The notes under the pieces: model-generated
What the model was told of the DNA's origin: nothing
Databases searched by the model: none
What the model saw: the letters and a program-made list of their open reading frames with translations, nothing else
DNA from: a virus
Virus record (IMG/VR): IMGVR_UViG_3300037843_000625
Location: 1 to 30,128 of that record
DNA length: 30,128 bases
Reading direction: 5' to 3' (one strand)
Translations under genes and position numbers: made by a program
In this document: positions 22,804-30,128 of the stretch, piece by piece
Layout: each line of letters opens with the position of its first letter
How positions within the stretch are numbered: position 1 is the stretch's first letter

Positions 22804-24572
22804 CTGACGTCGGCACACTGGTCTACAACATCCTTGCAAACGACCTGACGAAGATCGGGACAGAATCCGCCGCGGGTAATATGGCAAAGATGGGTCTCGC
22901 AGCGGGTGCGGCCCTGACCGCTGTAGGGGGCGGTGCGCTCCTTGCTGTCGATGCCAACACCAAACTTATGGGCTCGCTCGATTCCACCGCCCAGGAAACC
23001 GGGATCTCGTCCGATGCCCTCCGTGATCTGACCATGCAGCTGTCCAATGGCAAGGACACAATCAGCGAGGTCACCAACACCATGGCCACGCTTGGGAAAT
23101 TCAACGTCACGAGCGCGGACCAGATGCAGACCGCAGCCACTGCAGCGCTGGCGCTGGCAAATGCCAACAATACAACCGGGGATATCGTTGCGAACAATGT
23201 GATCCCCGCGCTGCAGGCATACGGCCTGACAGTTGATGACCTTGGCGACAAGAGCGACGCCCTGACTGAGATCGCTCACAACACCAAGTACGGCCTCACT
23301 GACATTACTACGATCCTTGCCAGGACCGCGCCGACCGCACACGCCGCCGGTCTTTCATTCGACGATATGACCTCGATCATCGAGGCACTCGGCGAGAAGG
23401 GCGTACCGGCCCGGAATGCAGTCAGTCTCATCGACACTGCCCTTCTTGGTGTTACAAAGACATCCGGAGAGGCGCAGAAAAAATATGACGATCTGAGTAC
23501 CTCCCAGACCAAACTCGGCCAGACTATTGATGATGACCAGCAAAAGCTCCAGATCCTCCAGAACGAGCAGGTGAAAGGCGGTACAGCCGCAGCGAACCAT
23601 GCGCTCGAAATTACCAAATTACAGCAGAAAATCTCAGATGAGAGTGCGAAATTCGAAGAAAACAAAACAACGCTCGCAACGTACCAGTCCCAAATCCAGA
23701 GCGGTACAGTCGATGTAAAGTCTCTCGCCGCCTCGCTCGGCGTATCTAACGATCAACTCACTGCAGCAAAGACTAAAATCGACGGCGCTGCCGGGTCCAC
23801 AGCCACATATAACAAGATTGCCGAGGAGCATGTCGGCATCATGGCAAACCTCTCATCCTGGGTGGAAAAGACCACGGATAATCTCGGTGCTGAACTCACA
23901 CCGCTCCAGGGCGTCTTTACGGCTATGACTATGGGTGGTTCGATCATCACCGGTGTCTCAGGTGCGCTGACACTCTACAACACCCTGACGGCAGCCAGTG
24001 CGACAACCTCGGCGGCAAAAACAGCTGCTGAAGTGGCAGATACAACCGCGACCGGGGGGCTCACCGCCTCCCAGTGGCTCCTCAATGCGGCGATGGATGC
24101 AAACCCGATCGGCATCGTGGTCCTGGCGCTCGCAGGACTCGTTGCGGGCATCGTACTCCTGGACCAGAAATTCCACTTCATCCAGCCGATCGTGCAGTGG
24201 TTCAGTACCGAGCTGGGGAAAATCGCTGATTTTGCCGGTGCAGTTGGCAAAGGTCTTGAAAGCATCCCCGGTATCGGTGCAGCTGCAAAACTGGTCGGGC
24301 TTGCAGAAGGCGGCATGATTTCGCAGCCCACCGTTGCGATGATCGGCGAGGGTAATGAGCCTGAGTACGTGGTCCCGCAGAGTAAGGTGCCCGGCTTCGC
24401 AGCAGCGATGGGCGGGCAATCTCAGCAGACCGGCTCAGGGATTACGATCATTAACCAGATCACAGTCAATGGGCTCGGAAGGAACGCCACACAAGTGGGC
24501 ATGGATCTCGGGAATGCCTTAGGGGCGACCCTGAAGAATCAGCTCAGACAGAGAGGGATCAATCTGCAATGA
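22800..24572 (+). CDS. Tape measure protein
   Basis: The 590-residue protein sets tail length and is ejected with DNA. The N-terminal region (about 45-250) matches the PhageMin_Tail pattern (AQETGISSDALRDLTMQLSN; TARTAPTAHAAGLSF-like segment; EKGVPARNAVSLIDTAL). A coiled coil follows at about 215-305. A hydrophobic helix (NPIGIVVLALAGLVAGIVLL, about 433-453) could cross a membrane. The C-terminus has AEGGMISQPTVAMIGEGNEP and YVVPQSK, very common in tape measures. At about 1.5 angstrom per residue the tail would be near 90 nm. Short for the class. Confidence 0.9.
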   Translation: MTDVGTLVYNILANDLTKIGTESAAGNMAKMGLAAGAALTAVGGGALLAVDANTKLMGSLDSTAQETGISSDALRDLTMQLSNGKDTISEVTNTMATLGKFNVTSADQMQTAATAALALANANNTTGDIVANNVIPALQAYGLTVDDLGDKSDALTEIAHNTKYGLTDITTILARTAPTAHAAGLSFDDMTSIIEALGEKGVPARNAVSLIDTALLGVTKTSGEAQKKYDDLSTSQTKLGQTIDDDQQKLQILQNEQVKGGTAAANHALEITKLQQKISDESAKFEENKTTLATYQSQIQSGTVDVKSLAASLGVSNDQLTAAKTKIDGAAGSTATYNKIAEEHVGIMANLSSWVEKTTDNLGAELTPLQGVFTAMTMGGSIITGVSGALTLYNTLTAASATTSAAKTAAEVADTTATGGLTASQWLLNAAMDANPIGIVVLALAGLVAGIVLLDQKFHFIQPIVQWFSTELGKIADFAGAVGKGLESIPGIGAAAKLVGLAEGGMISQPTVAMIGEGNEPEYVVPQSKVPGFAAAMGGQSQQTGSGITIINQITVNGLGRNATQVGMDLGNALGATLKNQLRQRGINLQ

Positions 24573-24940
24573 CAATGGGGCAGGCTACATTCGGAGCAGT
24601 GACGATACCATTAATCGGTCAGGTGACAGTTCTCCTGCCCGCCGTGGTCGCGACCAAGACGAACACCTTCGGCCCGGTCATCAACGGCGTTCTCTATATT
24701 GAAAAGAATGTCCAGACTGCATACGGCAATTCCCTGACGGTGAAGTTCACCTATACGAGTGAGTCGGAGGGCGACTCGGTCATCGGGGCTCTCTCAGAGC
24801 TCGTAGGTCAGCAGGAGACCCTTACTCTCGGGGATGGGCGGTCGTGGCCATATATGACGCTCATGCCGATAGGCGAGGGTAAGGAGGTTGGCTATCAGAC
24901 GTATCAGTATGATCTAGAGTTCGAGATGCAGACTGCATGA
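24569..24940 (+). CDS. Small tail protein after the tape measure
   Basis: The 123-residue protein overlaps the tape measure stop (ATGA). It is all-beta in character (GAVTIPLIGQVTVLLP; LTVKFTYTSESEGD; YQTYQYDLEFEMQ), as expected for a small tail-tip or distal-tail component. No family motif is clear. The following 59 bases hold no gene, only a GATCC/GGATC mini-hairpin (24967-24979) and a strong GGAGG before the next gene. Confidence 0.65.
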   Translation: MTMGQATFGAVTIPLIGQVTVLLPAVVATKTNTFGPVINGVLYIEKNVQTAYGNSLTVKFTYTSESEGDSVIGALSELVGQQETLTLGDGRSWPYMTLMPIGEGKEVGYQTYQYDLEFEMQTA

Positions 24941-24999
24941 ACACACTCGGTCGATGACGGGTCGTAGATCCTGAGGATCAATCAGCAAGGAGGAAAATC

Positions 25000-25665
25000 A
25001 TGGCATCAGCACCAAGCATGACAACGTATCTGGCGAACGCGATTCTCGGAGAACTTCTCGGAGCCGTTCCGTTCACGAAGCCAGCAGTATTGTATATCGG
25101 AATCGCGACTTCCGTCTCCGCAGGTGGGACGGTCACGGGGGAGCCCACTATTGGTAGTTATGGTTACTATCGGGTTCCAATCGCTAACCCCGTATCGAGC
25201 ACAAGTGTCGCGGTCACCTCGACCAACAACAGCACATCCATTGGGATCACGGGCGGCACGACAACCTACCCTGTGGGCACCGTCATGGTCTTGAGCGGCA
25301 CCGTGCCTAGCGGATTCTCTGCGAGCACTCCATACTATGTTACGGGCGGCTCATCGAGCACGGTGACACTTGCGGCATCCCCCGGAGGAGCTGCGATCAC
25401 CGCGACGAGCACGGTGTCTTCTGGATGCTATCTCGCATCCGTGTTCGGCACAGCCGCGAGCGCACAGATCGCCAACGGGGTTGCGCTCTCCTATGGACAG
25501 GACACATCGACAAATTGGGGCACCATCTCGATGTTTTTCATTGCAGACGCCGCGACCGGTGGGAATGTCTGGTTCTACAATACCGCGACCGGCAACACGA
25601 CAATCGTTACAGGCAACACCCCCTACTACGCCTCCGGCGGGTTGATCATCGGGCCAATGGCGTAG
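25000..25665 (+). CDS. Tail fibre-type protein with inserted beta domain
   Basis: The 221-residue protein starts like a common phage tail fibre family (YLANAILGELLGAVPFTKPA, VLYIGIATS, GYYRVPI) and resumes near the end (ALSYGQDTSTNWGTISMFF; TGNTPYYASGGLIIG). Between them (about residues 68-145) is a Ser/Thr-rich insert with GTVPSGFSASTPYYVTGG and TLAASPGGAAITATST. This is a recurring add-on module in phage structural proteins. GGAGG lies seven bases before ATG 25000. Likely part of the adsorption apparatus. Confidence 0.75.
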   Translation: MASAPSMTTYLANAILGELLGAVPFTKPAVLYIGIATSVSAGGTVTGEPTIGSYGYYRVPIANPVSSTSVAVTSTNNSTSIGITGGTTTYPVGTVMVLSGTVPSGFSASTPYYVTGGSSSTVTLAASPGGAAITATSTVSSGCYLASVFGTAASAQIANGVALSYGQDTSTNWGTISMFFIADAATGGNVWFYNTATGNTTIVTGNTPYYASGGLIIGPMA

Positions 25666-25678
25666 GGAGTGGCCTGTC

Positions 25679-25912
25679 ATGGGTCACTTCGAGAAGGGTG
25701 TCTGGGTAGAGGACACCCTGGCTTTATCAGCCGAGCAGTTAGCGACGGCTGTCTTGCAGGTGTCGCATCAGCAGTTTGAGGTGTATAACCGCGAGCACCC
25801 GCCCGGTGGTGCGATTGTCTGGATTAATTCTTCATCCGGCGGGGTGGCGATCTACACCCCCGACCCGAAATATGCCAAGAAGTTACTGCGATTCACTAAA
25901 ACATTAAAGTAA
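25679..25912 (+). CDS. Small hypothetical protein in tail-tip region
   Basis: The 77-residue protein starts at ATG 25679, 14 bases after the fibre gene. It has a helix LSAEQLATAVLQVSHQQF and a strand-turn GAIVWINSSSGGVAIYT ending in a basic tail KKLLRFTKTLK. No family recognised. It may be a chaperone or minor component for the neighbouring fibre proteins. Confidence 0.6.
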   Translation: MGHFEKGVWVEDTLALSAEQLATAVLQVSHQQFEVYNREHPPGGAIVWINSSSGGVAIYTPDPKYAKKLLRFTKTLK

Positions 25913-25924
25913 GGTTTGATCTGA

Positions 25925-28900
25925 ATGTCCGGCGTCACCGTAACCACCACCTACTACGGCTCATATGTAGTAGTCACGTTCACCGCGACGACAAACACCA
26001 CAACAGGAACGACGACGTGGACTCCGCCCGCGGGCGTTACCCAAGTTGACTATCTCGTTGTTGGCGGCGGCGGTGGTGCAGGAAGCAGTGACAATAATGG
26101 CACTGCTGGGGGTGGCGGTGGCGGAGGGGTGCTGCAAGGATTTGGGTTCTCTGTATCTGGCACAATATCGGTGCAGGTCGGGGGCGGCGGCACTCTAGGA
26201 AGTTCCGGCCGACACGGTAATAACGGCGGCAACTCGATCTTCTCCACTATCACGGCTTATGGCGGGGGCGGTGGTGGAGAAGCCGAAAGTGGTGATCTAG
26301 CACAAAATGGTGGCTGCGGCGGGGGAGCAGGTGGTATTACTAACTATACCTCCCCGGGTAGTGGTGTAGCAGGACAAGGATATGCGGGTGGGGATGGTGC
26401 TGCCGGCAGTTATCCTCAAGGTGCAGGCGGTGGCGGAGGCGGTGCTGGCGCAGTAGGTGGCAACGCTTCCGGCACAGGGACCGCAGGCTCGGGCGGTATC
26501 GGGGTTCAGAGTAGTATCGCCACGGGGACTCCGATTTACTATGGGGGAGGCGGCGGCGGCGGTTGCCACGGCGGAACCGGCGGAACCGGGGGTAATGGTG
26601 GTGGTGGCGCTGGCTCTAACACATGGAATCTATCGAACGCAGTAAGCGGGACACCTGGGCTCGGAGGTGGCAGTGGCGCGAACGCAGGGGTAGATACCGG
26701 CGCGCAGACGGGTGGCTCTGGCGTAGTTATCATTAGGTATCTTGTTCCCGGTTGGATCGCTGTCGCTGCACCTGTAGGGGTGGGTGCCACCGGCGTCCTA
26801 TCGACATTTGGTTCGGCCCTGTCCGCGCACGCCCCGGTCAGCGTGGTGGCTTCTGGGGTTCTGCTAAATAAGATAAAAATAGCCGGGCAGGCTCCGGTGG
26901 GCGTCAAGGCAACGGTAATCCTATCAGATAACGCGGGAATGAAAGGACAGGCTCCCGTGGCCGTTAAGGCGGGAGGGGCTCTCGCGAATAAGACCCCTAT
27001 GGGTGGCCACGCCCCGGTCGCCGTGCATGCCGGCGCGGCTCTCGCGAATAGTGCACTCCTATATGGTCAGGCCCCGGTTAGTGTAGCCGCCGTGGCCCTC
27101 GTGCTCGAAGCGGGGTCGATGGTCGGGCTGGCCCCGGTCGGGGTTGCCGCCACCGGACAACTATCAGCCGATATCCCCATTGGTGTTCAGGCCCCGGTGG
27201 GCGTCAAGGCATCCGGGGTTCTGATCGAAGCGGGGTCGATGGTCGGGCTGGCTCCCGTCTCCGTACAGGCTACCGGGGTTCTGACGAATGGCCTGCCCCT
27301 CGCGGGGCATGCGCCGGTCAATGTGGCTACCACCGGGGTTCTGACGATCAAATACGGCCTATTAGGTACGGCCCCGGTGGCGGTTAAGGCGACCGGAGTT
27401 TTAGGGGATAATGCGATTCTGATCGGTCAGGCCCCGGTTGGTGTGCAGGCTACCGGGGTTCTATGGGAGAAAGAGGCGCTCTATGGTCAGGCCCTAGTCG
27501 GGGTGGCTGCTCTGGGGGTCCTTAACGGCCCAATCGCATTCTACGGGTCTGCTCCTATCAGGGTAGTCGCTAGGGCTTCCCTCACATGTGTCACGCAGAT
27601 CCTTCCTCCCTCAAGCATCACCTATGAGCCCGGTCTCTACAGGGTTACCGATATCACAGTCGAGCGGACGGTGCAGGACGCCTACTATAAGTGCACGATC
27701 AACACCAGTGGATACTCAGACTATCCGGCGTGGTCTCGAGTGGTCCCGTGGATGCCAAACTACGACGGCACTCTTCCGACAGTATTCCTTGGGATGCTAC
27801 CCTATGCTACGCACAGCATGAAGACCGCGAATAACGTGACGACGCTTCTGGCCTACAGTTACGATTACTATCTCGCTAAGAACCCTGTGCCGAGATATCT
27901 CTGGACTACGAATGGCATCTCAGATCCCGGCGCGATCATCACCGCTCTGGTCAACTCAACCGGAGTGAGTGGCTTCCCACCGATATCCTGCGCATCCTGT
28001 ATGTCCACCCCTGGCTGGGGGACGACTATTCCTTATAAGCAGTTCTCGTGGACTGAGAAGACCACGATTCAGGACGCGATTAATGAGATTCAAGCATATA
28101 CTCAGATGATATTCATTTGCTCATGGCATGCCGTAGGGGGGGTACTTGAACCCGTCTGGTTCTGGATCCCGGCAGACGCCATCGACACATATTTTACAGA
28201 TCTTCCGCCAGTGGCGACAATCACCTTGGGATCCGGGGAGGGAGCCCATGTGGATTCAGATGCGGGCGCAGACGTCACCGATAAACCCGACGACGGATAC
28301 AACACAGTCATCGCCCGTGGCACGGATTCTCTTGGTAACCTCTATGAGTGCATGATTGACAGCACAGGTCTGATCTGGCTAAATAATGGTTCGGCCTCTA
28401 CCCTGCTGCCTGCGCAGACGTGGCTTGATAGCGTAGAGATCGCGCTCGGCACACCCAACACGAATAATCCGGCTCAGATTGTGGTCACACTATCTGGTAG
28501 CCCCATGACTACCGGGGGGACTCTAATCATCGGAGGTTCGATCTACGGCCAACCCTACTCGGAAACACTTGCAGTCGGTGCATCCGACCCGGTCGGCACA
28601 GTCTATAAGACCTGTGCAAAGATGATCTGCAACTACTTAATTCCCAACTGCGCCTCATCCGGCGGGGGGAAGTTAGCCGTTACGACTCAGCCCGATCTCG
28701 CATCTACGGGGCAATATGTGACAAGTCCGCCGGGTGCGCCGTTCAATCAAGATTTCCCCTGTACCTATACCGACCCGACTAATTCAGCTTTTGGCTCATT
28801 CGCTCTCGTGCAGGCAAGAGCTCAGTTGCTATATCAGTACGTGACAGTCGTGCCCTTCGTTTACAGGGTTGAACTCATCGGCAGAGTGGATCTTCAGATC

Positions 28901-29269
28901 TACCAGAGGATCCAGTTCACGAACTTCCAGATCATCAACTCCCAAGGAGTGCCTGAGACCGCAATCCCCTACCTCGGCACGTCGTATTTCCGTATCATCG
29001 GCATCACGAAGAAGATGACCGTGACTGATAGCGGGATCGATGTGCGGAGTCAGATACAGTTCACAGCCGATACGTATCTCTCGCAGAAGAACCTCCTGAT
29101 TCCCGTGATGGCCGACGACGCGGTCACAGAGCTGAACAACCTCGTTGACTATAAGCAGAATAAAGTGAAGAAGACGAAGACCGCCACGATCACCTCTGTG
29201 AGCTCGAAAAACCAGATCACAGTCACAACCCCTGATGGCTCTACAGTAACCGCTCAGGTGCCACAATGA
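25925..29269 (+). CDS. 1114-residue tail-tip protein: Gly-rich domain, 20-residue repeats, hub-like C-terminus
   Basis: Residues 1-40 are Thr-rich strands. About 38-275 is a Gly-rich domain starting YLVVGGGGG, a motif shared with many phage adhesins that fold as polyglycine-II bundles, and ending GGSGVVIIRYLVPG. About 282-553 is a tandem array of 20-residue units APVxVxAxGVL. From about 560 a hub-like domain follows (YEPGLYRVTDITVERTVQDA; KQFSWTEKTTIQDAINEIQA; YRVELIGRVDLQIYQRIQF). It contains an insert (about 848-920) related to the tail tube insert. The end (TATITSVSSKNQITVTTP) is strand-rich. It probably combines tail tip and receptor binding in one chain. Confidence 0.82.
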   Translation: MSGVTVTTTYYGSYVVVTFTATTNTTTGTTTWTPPAGVTQVDYLVVGGGGGAGSSDNNGTAGGGGGGGVLQGFGFSVSGTISVQVGGGGTLGSSGRHGNNGGNSIFSTITAYGGGGGGEAESGDLAQNGGCGGGAGGITNYTSPGSGVAGQGYAGGDGAAGSYPQGAGGGGGGAGAVGGNASGTGTAGSGGIGVQSSIATGTPIYYGGGGGGGCHGGTGGTGGNGGGGAGSNTWNLSNAVSGTPGLGGGSGANAGVDTGAQTGGSGVVIIRYLVPGWIAVAAPVGVGATGVLSTFGSALSAHAPVSVVASGVLLNKIKIAGQAPVGVKATVILSDNAGMKGQAPVAVKAGGALANKTPMGGHAPVAVHAGAALANSALLYGQAPVSVAAVALVLEAGSMVGLAPVGVAATGQLSADIPIGVQAPVGVKASGVLIEAGSMVGLAPVSVQATGVLTNGLPLAGHAPVNVATTGVLTIKYGLLGTAPVAVKATGVLGDNAILIGQAPVGVQATGVLWEKEALYGQALVGVAALGVLNGPIAFYGSAPIRVVARASLTCVTQILPPSSITYEPGLYRVTDITVERTVQDAYYKCTINTSGYSDYPAWSRVVPWMPNYDGTLPTVFLGMLPYATHSMKTANNVTTLLAYSYDYYLAKNPVPRYLWTTNGISDPGAIITALVNSTGVSGFPPISCASCMSTPGWGTTIPYKQFSWTEKTTIQDAINEIQAYTQMIFICSWHAVGGVLEPVWFWIPADAIDTYFTDLPPVATITLGSGEGAHVDSDAGADVTDKPDDGYNTVIARGTDSLGNLYECMIDSTGLIWLNNGSASTLLPAQTWLDSVEIALGTPNTNNPAQIVVTLSGSPMTTGGTLIIGGSIYGQPYSETLAVGASDPVGTVYKTCAKMICNYLIPNCASSGGGKLAVTTQPDLASTGQYVTSPPGAPFNQDFPCTYTDPTNSAFGSFALVQARAQLLYQYVTVVPFVYRVELIGRVDLQIYQRIQFTNFQIINSQGVPETAIPYLGTSYFRIIGITKKMTVTDSGIDVRSQIQFTADTYLSQKNLLIPVMADDAVTELNNLVDYKQNKVKKTKTATITSVSSKNQITVTTPDGSTVTAQVPQ
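26768..27583 (+). repeat. 60-bp tandem repeats (20-residue APVxV units)
   Basis: A first unit of 63 bp (26768-26830) is followed by twelve units of exactly 60 bp to 27550 and a partial unit to 27583. Each unit starts with codons for APV or a variant (ALV, API). Units differ at many silent and coding sites, so the array is old, but two copies of the EAGSMVGL linker are nearly identical in DNA (around 27108-27130 and 27228-27250), indicating more recent duplication or conversion. Repeats of this length likely make a regular beta-solenoid or fibre shaft. Confidence 0.9.
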
Positions 29270-29793
29270 GCTACGCCCCTCAGATCGGGGATAAAGGGAT
29301 CATCTTAGATGACGGCAAAGGAGGCTGGATATTCGTTAAGGCATCAGCTCCTCTCATAGGTCAGGCTGGCACTCTGCATGAAACCCCCGGGGAGCTCCCG
29401 GTTTTCGTCAAGGCCAATACCCCTGTAGTTGGGGGCGCTGTGACTCTGGTGGACGTGCCGGGCAGTCTGCCAGTCGCTCTTGTGGCCACATCCTGCAATC
29501 GCATTCCGAGCTTCCCGTATACGTTCATATGGGATGGAGTGAAGAACGTCGCCATTAGTGGATCCTCTGAGGCTTGGTATCCGCCGATCACCGGGACCAG
29601 TGGTCAGTTCACGGTAGAGGTGATTGTGGGCTCGCACCATAATCTCTGTATGAACAACCCGGGCTGCATTTATTTCTCGCCACTCTGGACGCTCAATAAT
29701 CTGCTGACGAACGGCCCGGGCCAATACACTGTGTATTTCTATACTATAGGCGCCCTGAACTGGGTTTCTCCTTTATATCTCTGTATGACATGA
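29266..29793 (+). CDS. Putative tail-tip/receptor-binding protein
   Basis: The 175-residue protein overlaps the large tail-tip gene (ATGA) and is the last viral gene seen. The N-terminal half has repeat-like segments (WIFVKASAPLIGQAGTL; PVFVKANTPVVGGAVTLVDV) that echo the APV units of its neighbour. The C-terminal half is aromatic, beta-rich and holds four Cys (SCNRIPSFPY; HNLCMNNPGC; LCMT). A terminal, variable tail gene is often the receptor binder; this is inferred from position. Confidence 0.68.
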   Translation: MSYAPQIGDKGIILDDGKGGWIFVKASAPLIGQAGTLHETPGELPVFVKANTPVVGGAVTLVDVPGSLPVALVATSCNRIPSFPYTFIWDGVKNVAISGSSEAWYPPITGTSGQFTVEVIVGSHHNLCMNNPGCIYFSPLWTLNNLLTNGPGQYTVYFYTIGALNWVSPLYLCMT

Positions 29794-29835
29794 TATTCCC
29801 AAGGGATAGCCCGGTTACTTCACATCGAATAATAT

Positions 29836-29919
29836 GCGAGGGATGGGATTCGAACCCAAGAACTCCTGCGAGACTGGGCCCTGAACCCAGCGCCGTTGAC
29901 CTGGCTTGGCTACCCTCGC
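29836..29919 (-). tRNA. tRNA-Leu (anticodon CAG), class II
   Basis: Read on the minus strand, the 84 bases fold with a perfect acceptor (GCGAGGG with CCCTCGC), a D arm containing AGGTCAA, an anticodon stem CTGGG/CCCAG with loop TTCAGGG (anticodon CAG, reading CUG), a long variable arm of about 14 bases typical of leucine tRNAs, and the T arm GGGTTCGAATCCC. CCA is not encoded. Its 3' end lies 42 bases from the last viral gene, the usual position for a provirus attachment site. Confidence 0.93.
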
Positions 29920-29971
29920 CCGTTTTTGGTTGTGTTGCGCGATCGTGACCTGATACCATATTCCGTCGTGC

Positions 29972-30014
29972 GGCCCTGAACCTGGCGCCGTTGACCTGGC
30001 TTGGCTACCCTCGC
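29972..30014 (-). repeat. Duplicated 5' half of tRNA-Leu, possible att scar
   Basis: This 43-bp segment repeats 29877-29919 with only two differences, both in the 5' strand of the anticodon stem (CTGGG versus CCAGG in tRNA sense). It covers acceptor, D arm and anticodon loop and then stops matching after GGGCC. The tRNA's 3' half is missing. It is a tRNA gene fragment, most simply a remnant of integration or tRNA replacement. Confidence 0.85.
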
Positions 30015-30034
30015 GCCTGTATAGATTACGTTCA

Positions 30035-30048
30035 CGGTTTAATAAAGG
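30035..30048 (-). promoter_or_regulatory. TATA box upstream of the tRNA-Leu fragment
   Basis: On the minus strand CCTTTATTAAACCG carries TTTATTAAA (plus 30038-30046), an archaeal TATA box whose near edge is about 24 bases before the first base of the tRNA fragment at 30014. The original tRNA promoter therefore now faces the truncated copy, and the complete tRNA lies 95 bases further downstream. Confidence 0.6.
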
Positions 30049-30082
30049 TAGGGGAAAATATACCGGTGACGGGAGGCGGTGG

Positions 30083-30128
30083 TTACTGCTTCTGCCCGTT
30101 CGCATACCGTTTGAGTTCCCGCTCCCGC
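30083..30128 (-). CDS. C-terminal fragment of a gene entering from the right
   Basis: On the minus strand the sequence reads RERELKRYANGQKQ then TAA (plus 30083-30085), a charged tail like that of a real protein. Everything upstream is outside the window. It may be a host gene flanking the tRNA or a viral gene such as an integrase; 14 residues do not allow a choice. Confidence 0.4.
   Translation of the reverse strand, partial: RERELKRYANGQKQ

Noticed and set aside
26045-26740. Structural silk-like or mycobacterial PGRS-type gene transferred from a bacterium
   Set aside because: Gly-rich runs beginning YLVVGGGGG are well known in phage adhesins and the domain is in frame with tail-tip sequence.
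29836-30014. Trans-split or permuted tRNA-Leu
   Set aside because: The downstream copy is a complete tRNA by itself, so the 5' fragment is not needed to build a tRNA; a duplication scar is simpler.
30083-30128. Integrase C-terminus
   Set aside because: Only 14 residues are visible and none of the tyrosine recombinase active-site motifs can be checked, so I leave it unnamed.

Overview
The window looks like the right-hand part of a tailed (siphovirus-type, Caudoviricetes) archaeal virus or provirus ending against a tRNA-Leu gene. Archaeal affiliation rests on four things: a PCNA-type sliding clamp, TATA/BRE-like promoters, ribosome-binding sites of the GGAGG/GGTGATC kind, and a class II tRNA without encoded CCA. 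The many Cys-rich (zinc or Fe-S type) proteins and the GC-rich codon use suggest an anaerobic methanogen, perhaps Methanomicrobiales, but that is inference.

All protein genes except a fragment at the right edge are on the + strand, mostly coupled by 1-4 base overlaps (ATGA, TGATG, TTGA, GTGA). Layout: (1) 1-7521, early/replication block: a truncated coiled-coil repeat protein, a BRO-N antirepressor, a winged-helix protein whose gene carries six perfect 12-bp iterons (candidate origin), a DUF1064-type nuclease, a large Cys-rich protein, PCNA and a run of very small Cys-rich proteins. (2) 7522-9296, a promoter and a cassette of unknown small proteins, three of them membrane proteins, plus a gene-poor stretch that folds into a tRNA-like RNA (8820-8942). 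(3) 9293-16247, packaging and portal: small terminase, a glycosyltransferase/radical-SAM fusion, large terminase, a small protein, portal, SPP1 gp7-like minor head protein and a small basic protein. (4) 16238-24940, a second late promoter, then protease/scaffold, DUF2190-like decoration protein, major capsid protein, connectors, a coiled-coil/TM protein, HK97 gp10-like protein, tail terminator, tail tube, tail chaperone with an out-of-frame extension, tape measure and a small tail protein. (5) 25000-29793, receptor-binding/tail-tip region with a 1114-residue protein containing a Gly-rich domain, thirteen-plus 20-residue repeats and a hub-like C-terminus. (6) 29836-30128, tRNA-Leu(CAG) on the minus strand, a 43-bp duplicate of its 5' half with a TATA box, and the C-terminus of an outside gene.

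The most unusual items are the GT2-radical SAM fusion lodged between the two terminase genes, the in-gene iteron cluster that ignores reading frame, the degenerate tRNA-like RNA before the terminase, and a domain shared by the tail tube and tail-tip proteins. No integrase, DNA polymerase or recognised lysis enzyme is visible in the window.
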